64,000 bases of DNA from Sipunculus nudus (lineage: Eukaryota; Annelida; Sipuncula; Golfingiida; Sipunculidae). Within the stretch, counting starts at the first letter, position 1. Each line of letters begins with the position of its first letter. The notes below the pieces were generated by a model that had not been told where the DNA came from, did no database searches, and saw only the letters and a program-made list of their open reading frames with translations. This document shows positions 48,611 to 60,963 of this stretch, one piece after another. A program made the position numbers and the translations under genes. Where the stretch lies: positions 60,208,886 through 60,272,885 of the forward strand of contig CM049322.1 in the NCBI GenBank assembly GCA_026874595.1, in the 5' to 3' direction.

Positions 48611-49741
48611 TTGATAGCCATATGGATTTCAAACGTGACTTATGTATGGCCCACTACTAAAGTATGAACCCTATAGGTTCTAGGGTCATGAGGTCCAAGG
48701 TCAAGGTCACTGGACTTCCATCTTACAAGATACTGTGGATGCATTTTAAGCCAAACTGTCATCCCAGGTCTTCCATCTTGAATATATAGCTCACTTGCCA
48801 ATAGTGGATGATCCATATCAATTTTGGGGTCACAAGAACAAAGGTCAAGGCCACAGGAGATATATGTCAAAAAATTAGTTTCTGGATGATAATTCCTGCT
48901 TTTATTGATATATTGATTTCAAACTTGACTTATATATGTCCCATTGAAAAAGCAAGACTCCAATTGATTTTGGGGTCATGAGGTCAAAGGTCAAGGTCAC
49001 AGGACACATCTTTAAAAAGATTGTGGATGCATTTTCAGCCAAACATTTCATCTCAGACCTTTCATCTTGCACATGTGGTTCATCTGCCAATAGAGGAAGA
49101 CCCCTATCAATTTTGAGGTCACAAGGTAAAAGGTGAAGGTCACAGGAGCCATCTGTTCAAAAATTAGTTTCTGGATGATAATTCCAGCTTTTATTGATGT
49201 ATGGATTTCAAACTTGACTTGTATATGCCCCATTGGAAAAGCAAGACCCGAATTGATTTTGGGGTCATGAGGTCAAAGGTCAAGGTCACAGGACACATCT
49301 TTAAAAAGATTGTGGATGCATTTTCAGCCAAACAATTCATATCAGATCTTTCATCTTGCACATATAGTTCACCTGCCAAGAGTGGAAGACCCCTATCAAT
49401 TTTGAGGTCACAAGGTCAAAGGTGAAGGTCACAGGAGCCATCTGTCCAAAAATTAGTTTCTGGATGATAATGCCTGCTTTTATTGATGTATGGATCTCAA
49501 ACTTGTCTTGTATTTGTCCCATTGGAAAAGCAAGATCCGAATTGATTTTGGGATCATGAGGTCAAAGGTCAAGGTCACAGGACACATCTTCAAAAAGATG
49601 TGGATGCATTTTCAACCAAATATTTCATCTCAGACATTTCATCTTGCACATACAGTTCCCCTGCCAATAGAGGAAAACGCCTGTCAATTGTGAGGTCACA
49701 AGGTCAAAGGCGGAAGTCACAGGAGCCATCTGTCCAAAAAT
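48611..49741 (+). mobile_element. AGGTCA-rich tandem units, about 290 bp each
   Basis: About four copies of a two-part unit: TTATTGATGTATGGATTTCAAA .. CATGAGGTCAAAGGTCAAGG .. GATTGTGGATGCATTTTCAG .. CACAAGGTCAAAGGTGAAGG. The same units occur at 8790-9550, 54080-54290 and 63390-64000. No terminus of its own at either side. Confidence 0.75.
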
Positions 49742-50345
49742 TAGTTCCTCAGTGGCTACTCAAAGCCAGGAGATTGTGAGTTCCAATCTCAAAGGTAGAG
49801 CACAGGACTCAAAGCCAGGAGATTGTGAGTTCCAGTCTCAAAGGTAGAGCACGGGACTCAAAGCCAGGAGATTGTGAGTTCCAATCTCAAAGGTAGAGCA
49901 CGGGACTCAAAGCCAGGAGATTGTGAGTTCCAATCTCAAAGGTAGAGCAAAGGACTCAAAGCCAGGAGATTGTGAGTTCCAATCTCAAAGGCAGAGCACA
50001 AGACCCAAAGCCGGGAGATTGTGAGTTCCAATCTCAAAGGTAGAGCACGGGACTCAAAGCCGGGAGATTGTGAGTTCCAATCTCAAAGGTAGAGCACGGG
50101 ACTCAAAGCCGGGAGATTGTGAGTTCCAATCTCAAAGGTAGAGCACAGGACCCAAAGCTGTGAGATTGTGAGTTCCAATCTCAAAGGTAGAGCACAGGAC
50201 TCAAAGCTGGGAGATTGTGAGTTCCATTCTTAACCGAGGTGGTGAGATTTTTCATGGTTGGCCCTGACAGAGGGTGAGTGCTCTGAATGCTTAACCTGAA
50301 GGCTGGAACAAATTTTCATGTTCCACTCACAAACAAGTTACTTTT
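49741..50345 (+). repeat. tRNA-derived 49-bp tandem array (10 units) with SINE-like flanks
   Basis: Each unit contains GGTAGAGCAC, GGGACTCAAAGCC and GATTGTGAGTTCCAATCTC. In order these resemble the D-loop side (box A), anticodon arm and T-arm (box B, GAGTTCCAATC) of a tRNA, but the acceptor stem is missing. The first unit is preceded by CCTCAGTGGCTA, a box-A-like start, and the last is followed by about 110 bp of non-repeated tail (50232-50345). The reading as an internally amplified tRNA-derived SINE is inference. If aligned to a tRNA, the anticodon position would read CAA, but stem pairing is poor, so these are not functional tRNA genes. Confidence 0.7.
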
Positions 50346-51093
50346 AAGTAAACTTGTAAAACTAATTTTACGTAGTTAAAATTGATTCATTTTGGAAGCA
50401 TGGTAAGAAAACCAGTAGTGATTGCTCCAAGAGATGGTAGGTGCTATAGCCATATAAAATTTGGTAGGCTTACACTTATATTGGTAGGGTTGGCATGTAT
50501 TAGAAAAATATCTTTGTCCAGCCCATGCTTAACCTGAACTATAGAACCAGGCTTGAGTCCACTTTTCTAGGGACTCTGACTTGGACTTGAACTCAGAGGT
50601 AAGGACTTGAGAAATCAGGCAAAGTTTTATACTATAAAGATTTATATAAATGTGTGAATTACTAACCGAATATTAGGTTCTAAAGGTAAATTAACATTCA
50701 AGTGAATATCTTGTGTAAACTAATATAAAAGTACATATGATCATGTTAAACATAAAAGTACACATGATCATGTAAAACAAAAAAGTACACATGATCATGT
50801 AACACATAAAAGTACACGTGATAATGTAAAACATAAAAGTACACATGATAATGTAAAATATAAAGAACATGATAAGGTAAAATATCCATTTAAAATTTCT
50901 GATCAAGGGGATGTATATTGGACTTGGACTTGGACTTGGACTCAGGATCCAAATGACTGGGACTCAAAGAAGGTGGACTTTGAGGACTTGAGGACTTGAA
51001 GTTGAACTCAGACTCAGTTGTTGTGGACTCGATGACATTGCCTGAACATCTTTACCCTTGGTGACTAGTCACGGTATCTCTTGTATTTTACAG
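50346..51093. other. Upstream intron sequence with a 26-bp minisatellite
   Basis: 50725-50880 has about six units of AAAAGTACACATGATCATGT type. It lies between purine-rich GGACTTGA-type sequence at 50560-50620 and 50925-51050. The last bases TTGTATTTTACAG (to 51093) are the acceptor of the Ig exon. Confidence 0.6.
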
Positions 51094-51177
51094 GGTATGG
51101 ACAGAAAGAACCAGAAACAAAGACGGGAGAGATTGGTCAACAAGTGCAGTTGCGATGCGATTTCACACCTGGAACAA
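51094..51177 (+). CDS. Ig-domain exon, N-terminal half (strands A-B)
   Basis: 84 bp between TTGTATTTTACAG and GTAAGATT. Read in phase 1 it gives YGQKEPETKTGEIGQQ then VQLRCDFTPGT. The G-x2-VxLxC pattern is the B strand of an immunoglobulin fold, its Cys (codon 51156-51158) being the first half of the domain disulfide. Joined to 62661-62876 it makes one 100-codon Ig domain; the first Cys to Trp spacing (13 residues) is normal. The gene is a membrane or secreted Ig-superfamily protein by family; no signal peptide, second domain or transmembrane exon is visible, so its kind (adhesion, receptor, immune) cannot be told. The preceding exon, not found here, must end in phase 1. Confidence 0.8.
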
Positions 51178-51349
51178 GTAAGATTCAGTTACAGAATTTT
51201 ATTGGTATCCAGATTACAGATATATCAAATTGTAGAAAATATTGCAGATAAAAATTAAAAAATTAAAGTTACATTGAGAAAAATGGGGAAATTTCTTAAA
51301 AGACATACAAACATTAAAGTAAAAGTTCAAGTAGATAGTGATTGTAAGT

Positions 51350-54075
51350 TGGATTTTATCAGCTCCTGTAGTCTTCAGTATCATACATGTATTGTGTAAT
51401 GTTTACTGTGATGTTACTTTATATCGCCTCCTTTAGTCTCCAGTATCATACATGCGTTGTGTAGTGTTTACTGTGATGTTACTTTATATCAGCTCCTGTA
51501 GTCTTTAGTATAATACATGTATTATGTAGTGTTTCTTTATATCAGCTCCTGTAGTCTTCAGTATCATACATGTGTTGTGTAGTGTTTACTGTGATGTTTC
51601 TTTATATCAGCTCCTGTAGTCTTCAGTATCATACATGTGTTGTGTAGTGTTTACTGTGATGTTACTTTATATTGCCTCCTTTAGTCTTCGGTATCATACA
51701 TGTGTTGTGTAGTGTTTACTGTGATGTTACTTTATATCAGCTCCTGTAGTCTTTAGTATAATACATGTATTATGTAGTGTTTCTTTATATCAGCTCCTGT
51801 AGTCTTCAGTATCATACATGTGTTGTGTAGTGTTTACTGTGATGTTACTTTATATCAGCTCCTGTAGTCTTTAGTATAATACATGTATAATGTAGTGTTT
51901 CTTTATATCAGCTCCTGTAGTCTTCAGTATCATACATGTGTTGTGTAGTGTTTACTGTGATGTTTCTTTATATCAGCTCCTGTAGTCTTCAGTATCATAC
52001 ATGTGTTGTGTAGTGTTTACTGTGATGTTACTTTATATTGCCTCCTTTAGTCTTCAGTATCATACATGTGTTGTGTAGTGTTTACTGTAATGTTACTTTA
52101 TATCAGCTCCTGTAGTCTTTAGTATAATACATGTATTATGTAGTGTTACTTTATATCAGCTCCTGTAGTCTTTAGTATGATACATGTATTATGTAGTGTT
52201 TCTTTATATCAGCTCCTGTAGTCTTCAGTATCATACATGTGTTGTGTAGTGTTTTACTGTGATGTTACCTCATATCAGCTCCTGTAGTCTTTAGTATAAT
52301 ACATGTATTATGTAGTGTTTCTTTATATCAGCTCCTGTAGTCTTCAGGTCATACATGTGTTGTGTAGTGTTTACTGTGATGTTACTTTATATCAGCTCCT
52401 GTAGTCTTTAGTATAATACATGTATTATGTAGTCTTTCTTTATATCAGCTCCTGTAGTCTTCAGTATCATACATGTGTTGTGTAGTGCTTACTGTGATTT
52501 TACTTTATATCAGCTCCTGTAGTCTTGAGTATAATACATGTATTTATGGTGTTACTTTATATCAGCTCCTGTAGTCTTTAGTATAATACAAGTATTATGT
52601 AGTGTTTCTTTATATCAGCTCCTGTAGTCTTTAGTATAATACATGTATTATGTAGTGTTTCTTTATATCAGCTCCTGTAGTCTTCAGTATCATACATGTG
52701 TTGTGTAGTGCTTACTGTGATTTTACTTTATATCAGCTCCTGTAGTCTTTAGTATAATACATGTATTATGTAGTGTTTCTTTATATCAGCTCCTGTAGTC
52801 TTTAGTATAATACATGTATTATGTAGTGTTTCTTTATATCAGGTCCTGTAGTCTTCAGTATCATACATGTGTTGTGTAGTGTTTACTGTGATGTTACTTT
52901 ATATCAGCTCCTGTAGTCTTTAGTATAATACATGTATTATGTAGTCTTTCTTTATATCAGCTCTTGTAGTCTTCAGTATCATACATGTGTTGTGTAGTGC
53001 TTACTGTGATTTTACTTTATATCAGCTCCTGTAGTCTTTAGTATAATACATGTATTATGTAGTGTTTCTTTATATCAGCTCCTGTAGTATTTAGTATAAT
53101 ACATGTATTATGTAGTGTTTCTTTATATCAGCTCCTGTAGTCTTCAGTATCATACATGTGTTGTGTAGTGTTTACTGTGATGTTACTTTATATCAGCTCC
53201 TGTAGTCTTCGGTATCATACATGTGTTGTGTAGTGTTTACTGTGATGTTACTTTATATCAGCTCCTGTAGTCTTTAGTATAATACATGTATATATAGTGT
53301 TTCATTATATCAGCTCCTGTAGTCTTCAGTATCATACATGTGTTGTGTAGTGTTTACTGTGATTTTACTTTATATCAGCTCCTGTAGTCTTCAGTATCAT
53401 ACATGTATAATGTAGTGTTTCTTTATATCAGCTCCTGTAGTCTTCAGTATCATACATGTGTTGTGTAGTGCTTACTGTGATGTTACTTTATATCAGCTCC
53501 TGTAGTCTTCGGTATCATACATGTGTTGTGTAGTGCTTACTGTGATTTTACTTTATATCAGCTCCTGTAGTCTTCAGTATCATACATGTATTGTGTAATG
53601 TTTACTGTGATGTTACTTTATATTGGCTCCTTTAGTCTCCAGTATCATACATGTGTTGTGTAGTGTTTACTGTGATGTTACTATATATTAGCTCCTGTAG
53701 TCTTTAGTATAATACATGTATTATGTAGTGTTACTTTATATCAGCTCCTGTAGTCTTTAGTATAATACATGTATAATGTAGTGTTTCTTTATATCAGCTC
53801 CTGTAGTCTTCAGTATCATACATGTGTTGTGTAGTGTTTACTGTGATGTTACTTTATATCAGCTCCTGTAGTCTTCAGTATCATACATGTATTGTGTAAT
53901 GTTTACTGTGATGTTACTTTATATTGGCTCCTTTAGTCTCCAGTATCATACATGTGTTGTGTAGTGTTTACTGTGATGTTACTTTATATCAGATCCTGTA
54001 GTCTTTAGTATAATACATGTATTATGTAGTGTTACTTTATATCAGCTCCTGTAGTCTTTAGTATAATACATGTAT
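51350..54075. repeat. Intronic satellite with alternating 65-bp and 53-bp units (about 46)
   Basis: Both unit types share TATATCAGCTCCTGTAGTCTT. The long type continues CAGTATCATACATGTGTTGTG and GTTTACTGTGATGTTACTT; the short type continues TAGTATAATACATGTATTATG and GTGTTTCTT. A third spelling (TATTGCCTCCTTTAGTCTCC) recurs at both ends. It starts about 170 bp after the Ig exon donor. The mixture of types forms repeating multi-unit blocks. Confidence 0.95.
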
Positions 54076-54079
54076 AATG

Positions 54080-54446
54080 TAGATCTTTCCTCTTGCATAT
54101 ATAGTTCACCTGCCAAGAGTGGAAGACCCCTATCAATTTTGAGGTCACAAGGTCAAAGGTGAAGGTCACAGGAGCCATCTGTCCAAAAATTAGTTTCTGG
54201 GTGATAATTCCTGCTTTATTGATGTATAGATTTCAAACTTAACTTGCATATGTCCCATTGGAAAAGCAAGACCAGATTTGATTTTGGGGTCATGAGGTGG
54301 ATTGTGGATTGTTAGATGGAAGAAACAATGAATATGCCAAGTGTCAGTATATGCTGCTAAAAATAGGTGGGTCTATTTATAAAGGGGGTGGGGGCCTACT
54401 ATGTCTGGGGATACTCTGGCACCTGCGGTGCCAAGAAATGTCTAGT
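54080..54446 (+). mobile_element. Family A 3' part (one AGGTCA unit and terminus)
   Basis: One unit of the AGGTCA body, then a G-rich stretch (54382-54394), TGTCTGGGGATAC, the hairpin TGGCACCTGCGGTGCCA and CTAGT at 54442-54446. It may be the far end of the element whose body lies at 48611-49741, separated by later expansion of the satellite. Confidence 0.75.
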
Positions 54447-54836
54447 TTTTGTTTAAATTTATTGTTTATACATCAGATTTACATGGGCACATAGTTAAAT
54501 AATTTATAAGAAAAGGTTTGTCCTTGCCGCTCTGACACAGGAATTTTAATGGAATCAATATATAAAAGCCCTTCTGACAGAATTGCGGAACTGACAGACC
54601 GAAACGGAATTCCCAATCCTGAAAATATATAAGTTTTAACGTATATTTTGCCAAAAATATGGTGGCAATTCACTTTAAACAGGTACGCAGTGATGTAATT
54701 GTGGGTGCCTCTATCAGCTTGCGGGGTTTACCCATGTACTCAAGATACGAGAGTACAGCGCTCGCACAAGGGAAGCTGGGAACTTTTTAGTGCTATCCAG
54801 TAGCACGTAATATGCATATTAATACAAGGATGATTT
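54447..54836. other. No gene seen; unique intronic sequence
   Basis: Lies inside the large Ig intron; no exon signals recognised. Confidence 0.4.
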
Positions 54837-57800
54837 TTAGCTCAGCTGACTTTCAGTCATGCTGAGCTATAGCGATCACTCTTTGTCCGTCATCCGTCTG
54901 TCCGTCTGTCCGTCCGTCCGTCCGTCCGTCTGTCCGTCTGTCCGTCTGTCCGTTAACTAGGCACAAATCGTAACAGCTGGACCTAGAATCTTGTAACTTG
55001 ACATTCTGAGAGGTCGATAAAAAATCTCCTTGGAAACCAGAAATTAGGTCTCTGTTACCCATATCCTTCGAGCTATGGGGCCCCAAAGTACCCCCCAGAA
55101 TAGTCAAAAATTTCATACAAAAACTTCAATATCTCATTAACTACATCACTGATGGTCATGATTTTTGGCATACATATTGATCATGAGATGTTTCATCAGT
55201 TCCTGCAGACTGGTGGTGCCACCTGTATTTTTCGATTTTTTACGAATTTTTTTCTCTATTTTTGAGACCTTAAAAAATGTGAACATCTGTTAACAGGGCA
55301 CAAATCGTAACGACTGGACCTAGAATCTTCATTCTTGACACACAGGGAGACCTATGAAAAGTCTCCATGGAAACCTGAAATTAGGTCTCTGTTACCCATA
55401 TCCTATGAGCTATGGGGCCCCAAAGTACCCCCAAGAATAGTAAAAAATTTCATACAAAAACTTCAATATCTCATTAACTACATCACTGATGGTCATGATT
55501 TTTGGCATACATATTGATCATGAGATGTTTCAACAGTTTCTGCAGACTGGTGGCGCCACCTATATTTTTCGATTTTTTTACGAATAGTTTTCTCTATTTT
55601 TTAGACCTTTAAGAATGTGAACATATGTTAACAGGGCACAAATCGTATAGACTGGACCTAGAATCTTCATTCTTTACACAGTGAGAGACCTATAAAAAGT
55701 CTCCATGGAAACCAGAAATTAGGTCTCTGTTACCCATATCCTTTGAGCTATGGGGCCCCAAAGTACCCCCCCCCCCCAGAATAGCAAAAAAATTTCATAC
55801 AAAAAGTTCAATATCTCATTAACTACATCACTGCCGGTCATGATTTTTGGCATACATTTTAATTATGAGATGGTCCATCAGTTCTTGCAGACTGGTGGCG
55901 CCACCTGTATATTTCAATTTTTTACAATTTTTTTTCTCTATTTTTGAGACCTTAAAAAATGTGATCATCTGTTAACAGGGCACAAATCGTAATGACTGGA
56001 CCTAGAATCTTCATTCTTGACACACAGGGAGACCCATGAAAAGTCTCCATAGAAACCAGAAATTAGGTCTCTGTTACCCATATCCTATGAGCTATGGGGC
56101 CCCAAAGTAACCCCCCAGAATAGTCAAAAATTTCATACAAAACTTCAATATCTCATTAACTACATCACTGATGGTCATGATTTTTGGCATACATATTGAT
56201 CATGAGTTGTTTCAACAGTTTCTGCAGACTGGTGGCGCCACTTATATTTTTTGATTTTTTACAAATAGTTTTCTCTATTTTTTAGACCTTTAAGAATGTG
56301 AACATCTGTTAACAGGGCACAAATTGTATAGACTGGACCTAGAATCTTCATTTTTTACACAGTGAGAGACCTATAAAAAGTCTCCATGGAAACCAGAAAT
56401 TAGGTCTCTGTTACCCATATCCTTTGAACTATGGGGCCCCAAAGTACCCCCACCCCCTAGAATAGCATAAAAATTTCATACTAAAACTTCAATATCACAT
56501 TAACTACATCACTGATGGTCATGATTTTTGGCATACATATTGATCATGAGATGGTCCATCAGTTTCTGCAGACTGGTGGCGCCACCTGTATTTATCAATT
56601 TTTTACGAATTGTTTTCTCTATTTTTGAGACCTTTAAAAATGTGAACATATGTTAACAGGGCACAAATCATTAAGACTGGACCTAGAATCTTCATTCTTG
56701 ACACATTGAGAGACCTATTATAAGTGTCCATGGAAACCTGAAATAAGGTCTCTGTTTACCATATCCTTTGAGCTGTGGGGCTCCTAATTACCCCCCCCCC
56801 CCCCCGAATAATGGAAAATTTCATACCAAAACTTCAGTATCTCATTAACTACAACACTGATGGTCATGATTTTTTACATACATATTGATCAAGAGGTGTT
56901 CCATCAGTTCCTGCAGACTGGTGGCACCACCTGTATTTTTTCAAATTTTTACAATTTTTTTTCCTCTATTTTGGAGATTTTTAAGGATGTAGTTATCTGT
57001 CAAAATGGTACAAATCGTAATGACTGGACCTAGAATCTCCATTCTTGACACACACGGAAACCCATGAAAAGTCTCCATGGAAACCTGAAATTAGGTCTCT
57101 GTTACCCATATCCTTTGAGCTATGGCACTCCAAAGTAAAGCTTTAGAATAATGGAAAATTTGATACAAAACAAGTATCTGAACAACTAATGCAGAGATCA
57201 CCATAATTGTATGCATGGATATTGATCATGGAGTGTTTCATCAGTTTCTGCAGACTGGTGGCACCACCTGTATTTTTCAATTTTTTACGAATTTTTTTCT
57301 CTATTTTTGAGACCTTAAAAAATGTGAACATCTGTAAACAGGGCACAAATCGTAACGACTGGACCTAGAATCTTCATTCTTGACAAACAGGAAGATCCAT
57401 GAAAAGCCTCCATGGAAACCTGAAATTAGGTCTCTGTTACCCATATCCTTTAAGCTGTATGGCTTCAAAATACCCCCATAATAATGAAAAATTTCATACA
57501 AAAACTGCAGTATATCCATAACTACAATACTGATGGTCATGATTTTTGGCATACATATTGATCATGAGGTGTTCCATTAGTTTCTGCAGACTGGGTGAGC
57601 CACCTCTATTTTTTTTCAAATTTTTGCGAATTTTTTTCTCTATTTTTGAGACCTTTAAAGAATAGGTTATCTGTCAACAGGGTACAAATCGTAACAACTG
57701 GACCTAGAATCTTATTTCTTGTCATGCAAGGAGGCCCATGAAAAGTTTCTGTGGAAACCTGAAATTAGGTCTCTGTTTCCCATATCCTTCAAGCTATAGG

Positions 57801-58152
57801 ACTCCGAAGTATCCCTCAGAATAATGGACAATTTGATACAAATACTAAAGTATCTGAACAACTAATCCAGAGACCACCATGCTTCTTTGCATGGATATTG
57901 ACCATTAATTGTTTTTATTAGTTTCTGCAGACTGGTGGAGCCACCTGTATTTTTTTTTTTTTTTAATTTTTTTCTCTATTTTTTAGATATATTAATACAG
58001 ACACAATCTCAGCCTGTTGGTTAATCTGTTTGATGCTTCAGTTGAATGGTTATATACTACCATTCAGATGATAAAATTTCCTTTTTGCGAAAATTTCCTT
58101 TTTGCGAATCTCTTCCCATTCAGCTGAGCGTCATGACCCATGGGTCACTTGT
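54837..58152 (+). mobile_element. Family C Helitron2-like element, full length, nine 340-bp units
   Basis: The 5' end TAGCTCAGCTGACT pairs with AGTCATGCTGAGCTA across a 3-base loop (nearly perfect 14-bp hairpin), followed by a TCCGTCTG repeat. Nine units begin near 54960, 55298, 55635, 55978, 56316, 56660, 57007, 57344 and 57682 with CACAAATCGTAA..ACTGGACC and mostly contain GACTGGTGGCGCCACCT. The 3' end has CAGCTGAGCG (58121-58130), TGACCCATGGGTCA (58134-58147) and CTTGT. This is the longest and best-preserved family C copy. No coding capacity. Confidence 0.8.
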
Positions 58153-59140
58153 TTCATATGGTGCCGTATTTACCGTGTAAAATGTTCACGAGTCCAGTGA
58201 ATGCGGACGCTGTCAGCTGGCTTGCACACTGACATACACGGAGACTCGCACATGGCACTTCAATTAAAAGACAACCAGTAGGGAGTTTTAATTATAAATA
58301 TGAAGCGGCCTTTCCTCAGGTGCTGCCAAATTCACTGTTTGTCAAGCTTGTATTATTGGACTACGTCAAGAAATGAATGTATTATAAGGGTCAGCAAAGT
58401 TCAAGAAAGGGACCGAGTTTCCGCGGGATATAAATATGACGAATTTCCTCACAATTTTATAAAGAAACCCCGGATTTGGTGCGTATATCCTCTTGGGAAT
58501 TGATCTATTAAATAGTAATCAAATGGAACCTCTGGTTTCTACAAGGTAGCATTGAACTTGCACACAGTTAAATGTCGTAAAATAACGAATATCACGAAAG
58601 TCCTACTGGGTCATTACCTAATTAAGTTTTTCCTCACTGGTACAGCGGAATAAATTCGAACCTGACCGATGTCGTTTACGCAAACGTGATATATATTGTG
58701 GGAAAATTTGGTGACCGTGACTTGGGTGTGGACAGGCCAGGAAAATGTAATTTTTGATAGTTTAAGGTTAACACGGAATAATAAATGAGGAAGCCTGGTT
58801 AAGTAGAGCATCATGGAAGCCTTGGTTTCTTGCTCTGTCACTTGTCTGCCTTAAGCCACTTGTGGATGTGGACGCTCATATGCAGTGGGTGTTTGGGGTG
58901 ATCTCCCTAAAATTATGCAGAATACTGACGTTTCTTTTAAATAAATTTATCTTTTTTAAAGAGGAAGGTGTCAATGCCCTGTAATGCACATTCTCTTGAC
59001 ATGTTAATTCTTAGTTGGTGCCATCTCCTTGATAATAATTTATTACCCAAATTTGGGTCCTAAAATTGACCCTTTGATGTCTCTTATGATATTAATTTGA
59101 ATTGTTGTATAATACTCATTCCTTGATATGATAAATTAAT
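58153..59140. other. No gene seen; unique intronic sequence
   Basis: About 1 kb between two elements, CG-richer at 58160-58460. Frames at 58300-58503 and 58614-58841 have no splice or domain support. Confidence 0.4.
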
Positions 59141-60331
59141 TGTATCGCCAGACATAGTCTGGAGATACTATGGTTTAGGCACGGTTGCGCCGCCGCCGCA
59201 GAGATTACTTTTTGACACAATAACTCAAAAAATATTTCAAGGATCTTTTTCAAACTTAACACATTTATAGATATAGGTGAGAGGACGAAGCTTATTCAAA
59301 ATGGGGTCATGACCTCAACTAGGAGAGTGACCTTGACCTTGAATAGATCCATTTTTGGGGAAAATCACACAAATTCTTAAATATCTCAAGAAATCTTTCA
59401 TGGATTTATCCAAAAATCAAGTTGGACAAAGATCTTGGATAGTGATGTCATGTACCGGAAACTGGTGGTGCCACCTAGTATCCTTTTCTTGTTTTTGTGC
59501 CGGTTAATACCCCTATCATTGCCACTTGACAGTAGTTTTAGCATCACAAGTCAAAAACTGATTGACAAATTTCTTTAATATTATGCATGTACATAGGTAT
59601 GGGTTATGGGATGATGTATATTAAAATTGGGGTCATGACCTTTCCTTTGAGAGTGGCTTTGACCTTGAATATTACCATATATGGTGAAAATCACATAAAA
59701 TCATGAATATCTTAAAAAGGGATGCATGGATTGGTCCAAAAATCAAGTTGACGGAAGATCTTGGATAGTTTTGTCTTTTGCAGAAGATGGCGCCACCTGT
59801 TGTCCTTTTTTTGTTTTTTGCACCTTTGAATACCCCATCATTGCCACTTGACAGTATATACTGTGAGCATTATAAGTCAAACAGTAATGGATAGATTTCT
59901 TTCATGTTATGCATGTATATAGATATGGTTTATGGAATGAGGTATATTTAATTTTAAATTTAAATTTAAAATTTAATTTAATTTAAATTATTTTTTTTTT
60001 AAATTTAATTTTTTTTTCAAATGTTGGATATTTTGGAATGCAGTTTATTGATTTGGGGTCATGACCATGACTATGAGAGTGACTCTATATTATTCTCAAA
60101 CAAGTTACTCCAAACATACATATACAACTCAATACATCATTAAATATATACTTCTATTTATACATAACCTTTTACATAACAATTGCCTTCACTTATATTC
60201 CTATATTTTGTACAAATGTTTCTCACATTCATTGCTAAAATACAAATACATCACATTATATCAACAAAATACCACAAAACCTCATTTGTCTGGCGATACT
60301 ATGGCACCAGCGGTGCCAAGAAATGTCTAGT
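59141..60331 (+). mobile_element. Family A Helitron2-like element, full length 1.19 kb
   Basis: The 5' end TGTATCGCCAGACA is followed by its inverse GTCTGGAGATACTATGG. Three body units follow, with TGGTGCCACC or TGGCGCCACC palindromes and GGGGTCATGACC. An AT-only stretch (59945-60020) precedes the 3' part. The 3' end has TGTCTGGCGATAC (60287-60299), the hairpin TGGCACCAGCGGTGCCA (60302-60318) and CTAG at 60327-60330. The C in the 5' GTATCGCC is mirrored by the G in the 3' GGCGATAC, unlike other copies. Lies in the Ig intron. Confidence 0.8.
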
Positions 60332-60963
60332 TCTGTTTTGGTCTGCTCCATACCTTTCTATATAACTTTCCTGTCGTCACTTGTAGCATCATAAAAAAAT
60401 ATACCACTGACCATTTGAAGAATAAAAAATTATAAAAACCCATTTAATCATCAGTGTTAAAGTGATCATTATGCTCATAAAGTGATCCTCAGTAGCTGGC
60501 AGCTCCAACTTAAGATGCTGAAAAATAATTTGAACCAAAATTTGAGGCTCAACATTGGGGGGGGTCGTCTTATACACGCATAAATACGGTAGGTATGGTG
60601 CTCTGTGCGTAGTCTGTCTCGCGGTTTGATTCAGGGCTGTCCTCAAAAATGTCCTACTATACTGAAAATTGGGTCACTAGGACTTCTTTGCTTGAGATAT
60701 TGAGGAAAAACCTCAATTTTCCATTAAAAAACCCATTGATATCATATACTTCAAGACTCTCTAATATCAAAACCACTGATCTGTTTTTGATCATATTTAA
60801 TATACATATACCTCTATACATTTCCTTTGAACATAGAAATTAGGTCAGTATTGCATATGAGAATTGTTGAAGCTAGAGACTTTTTTTTCTGGGAAATAAC
60901 TTTATTTAATCAAGAATCAGTTGTATACCCCAAAAAAATTAGATCTGAATTTTGCAATTATTT
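60332..60963. other. Intronic sequence with a fragment of the 39777-43383 repeat
   Basis: 60648-60960 resembles 40270-40700 (TTGGGTCACTAGGACT.., TATCAAAACCACTGATCTG), so it is a dispersed repeat copy. 60332-60640 shows nothing recognisable. Confidence 0.5.

Noticed and set aside
49741-50231. Cluster of tRNA genes
   Set aside because: Units lack acceptor stems and the anticodon stem pairs poorly; they are tRNA-derived repeats only.
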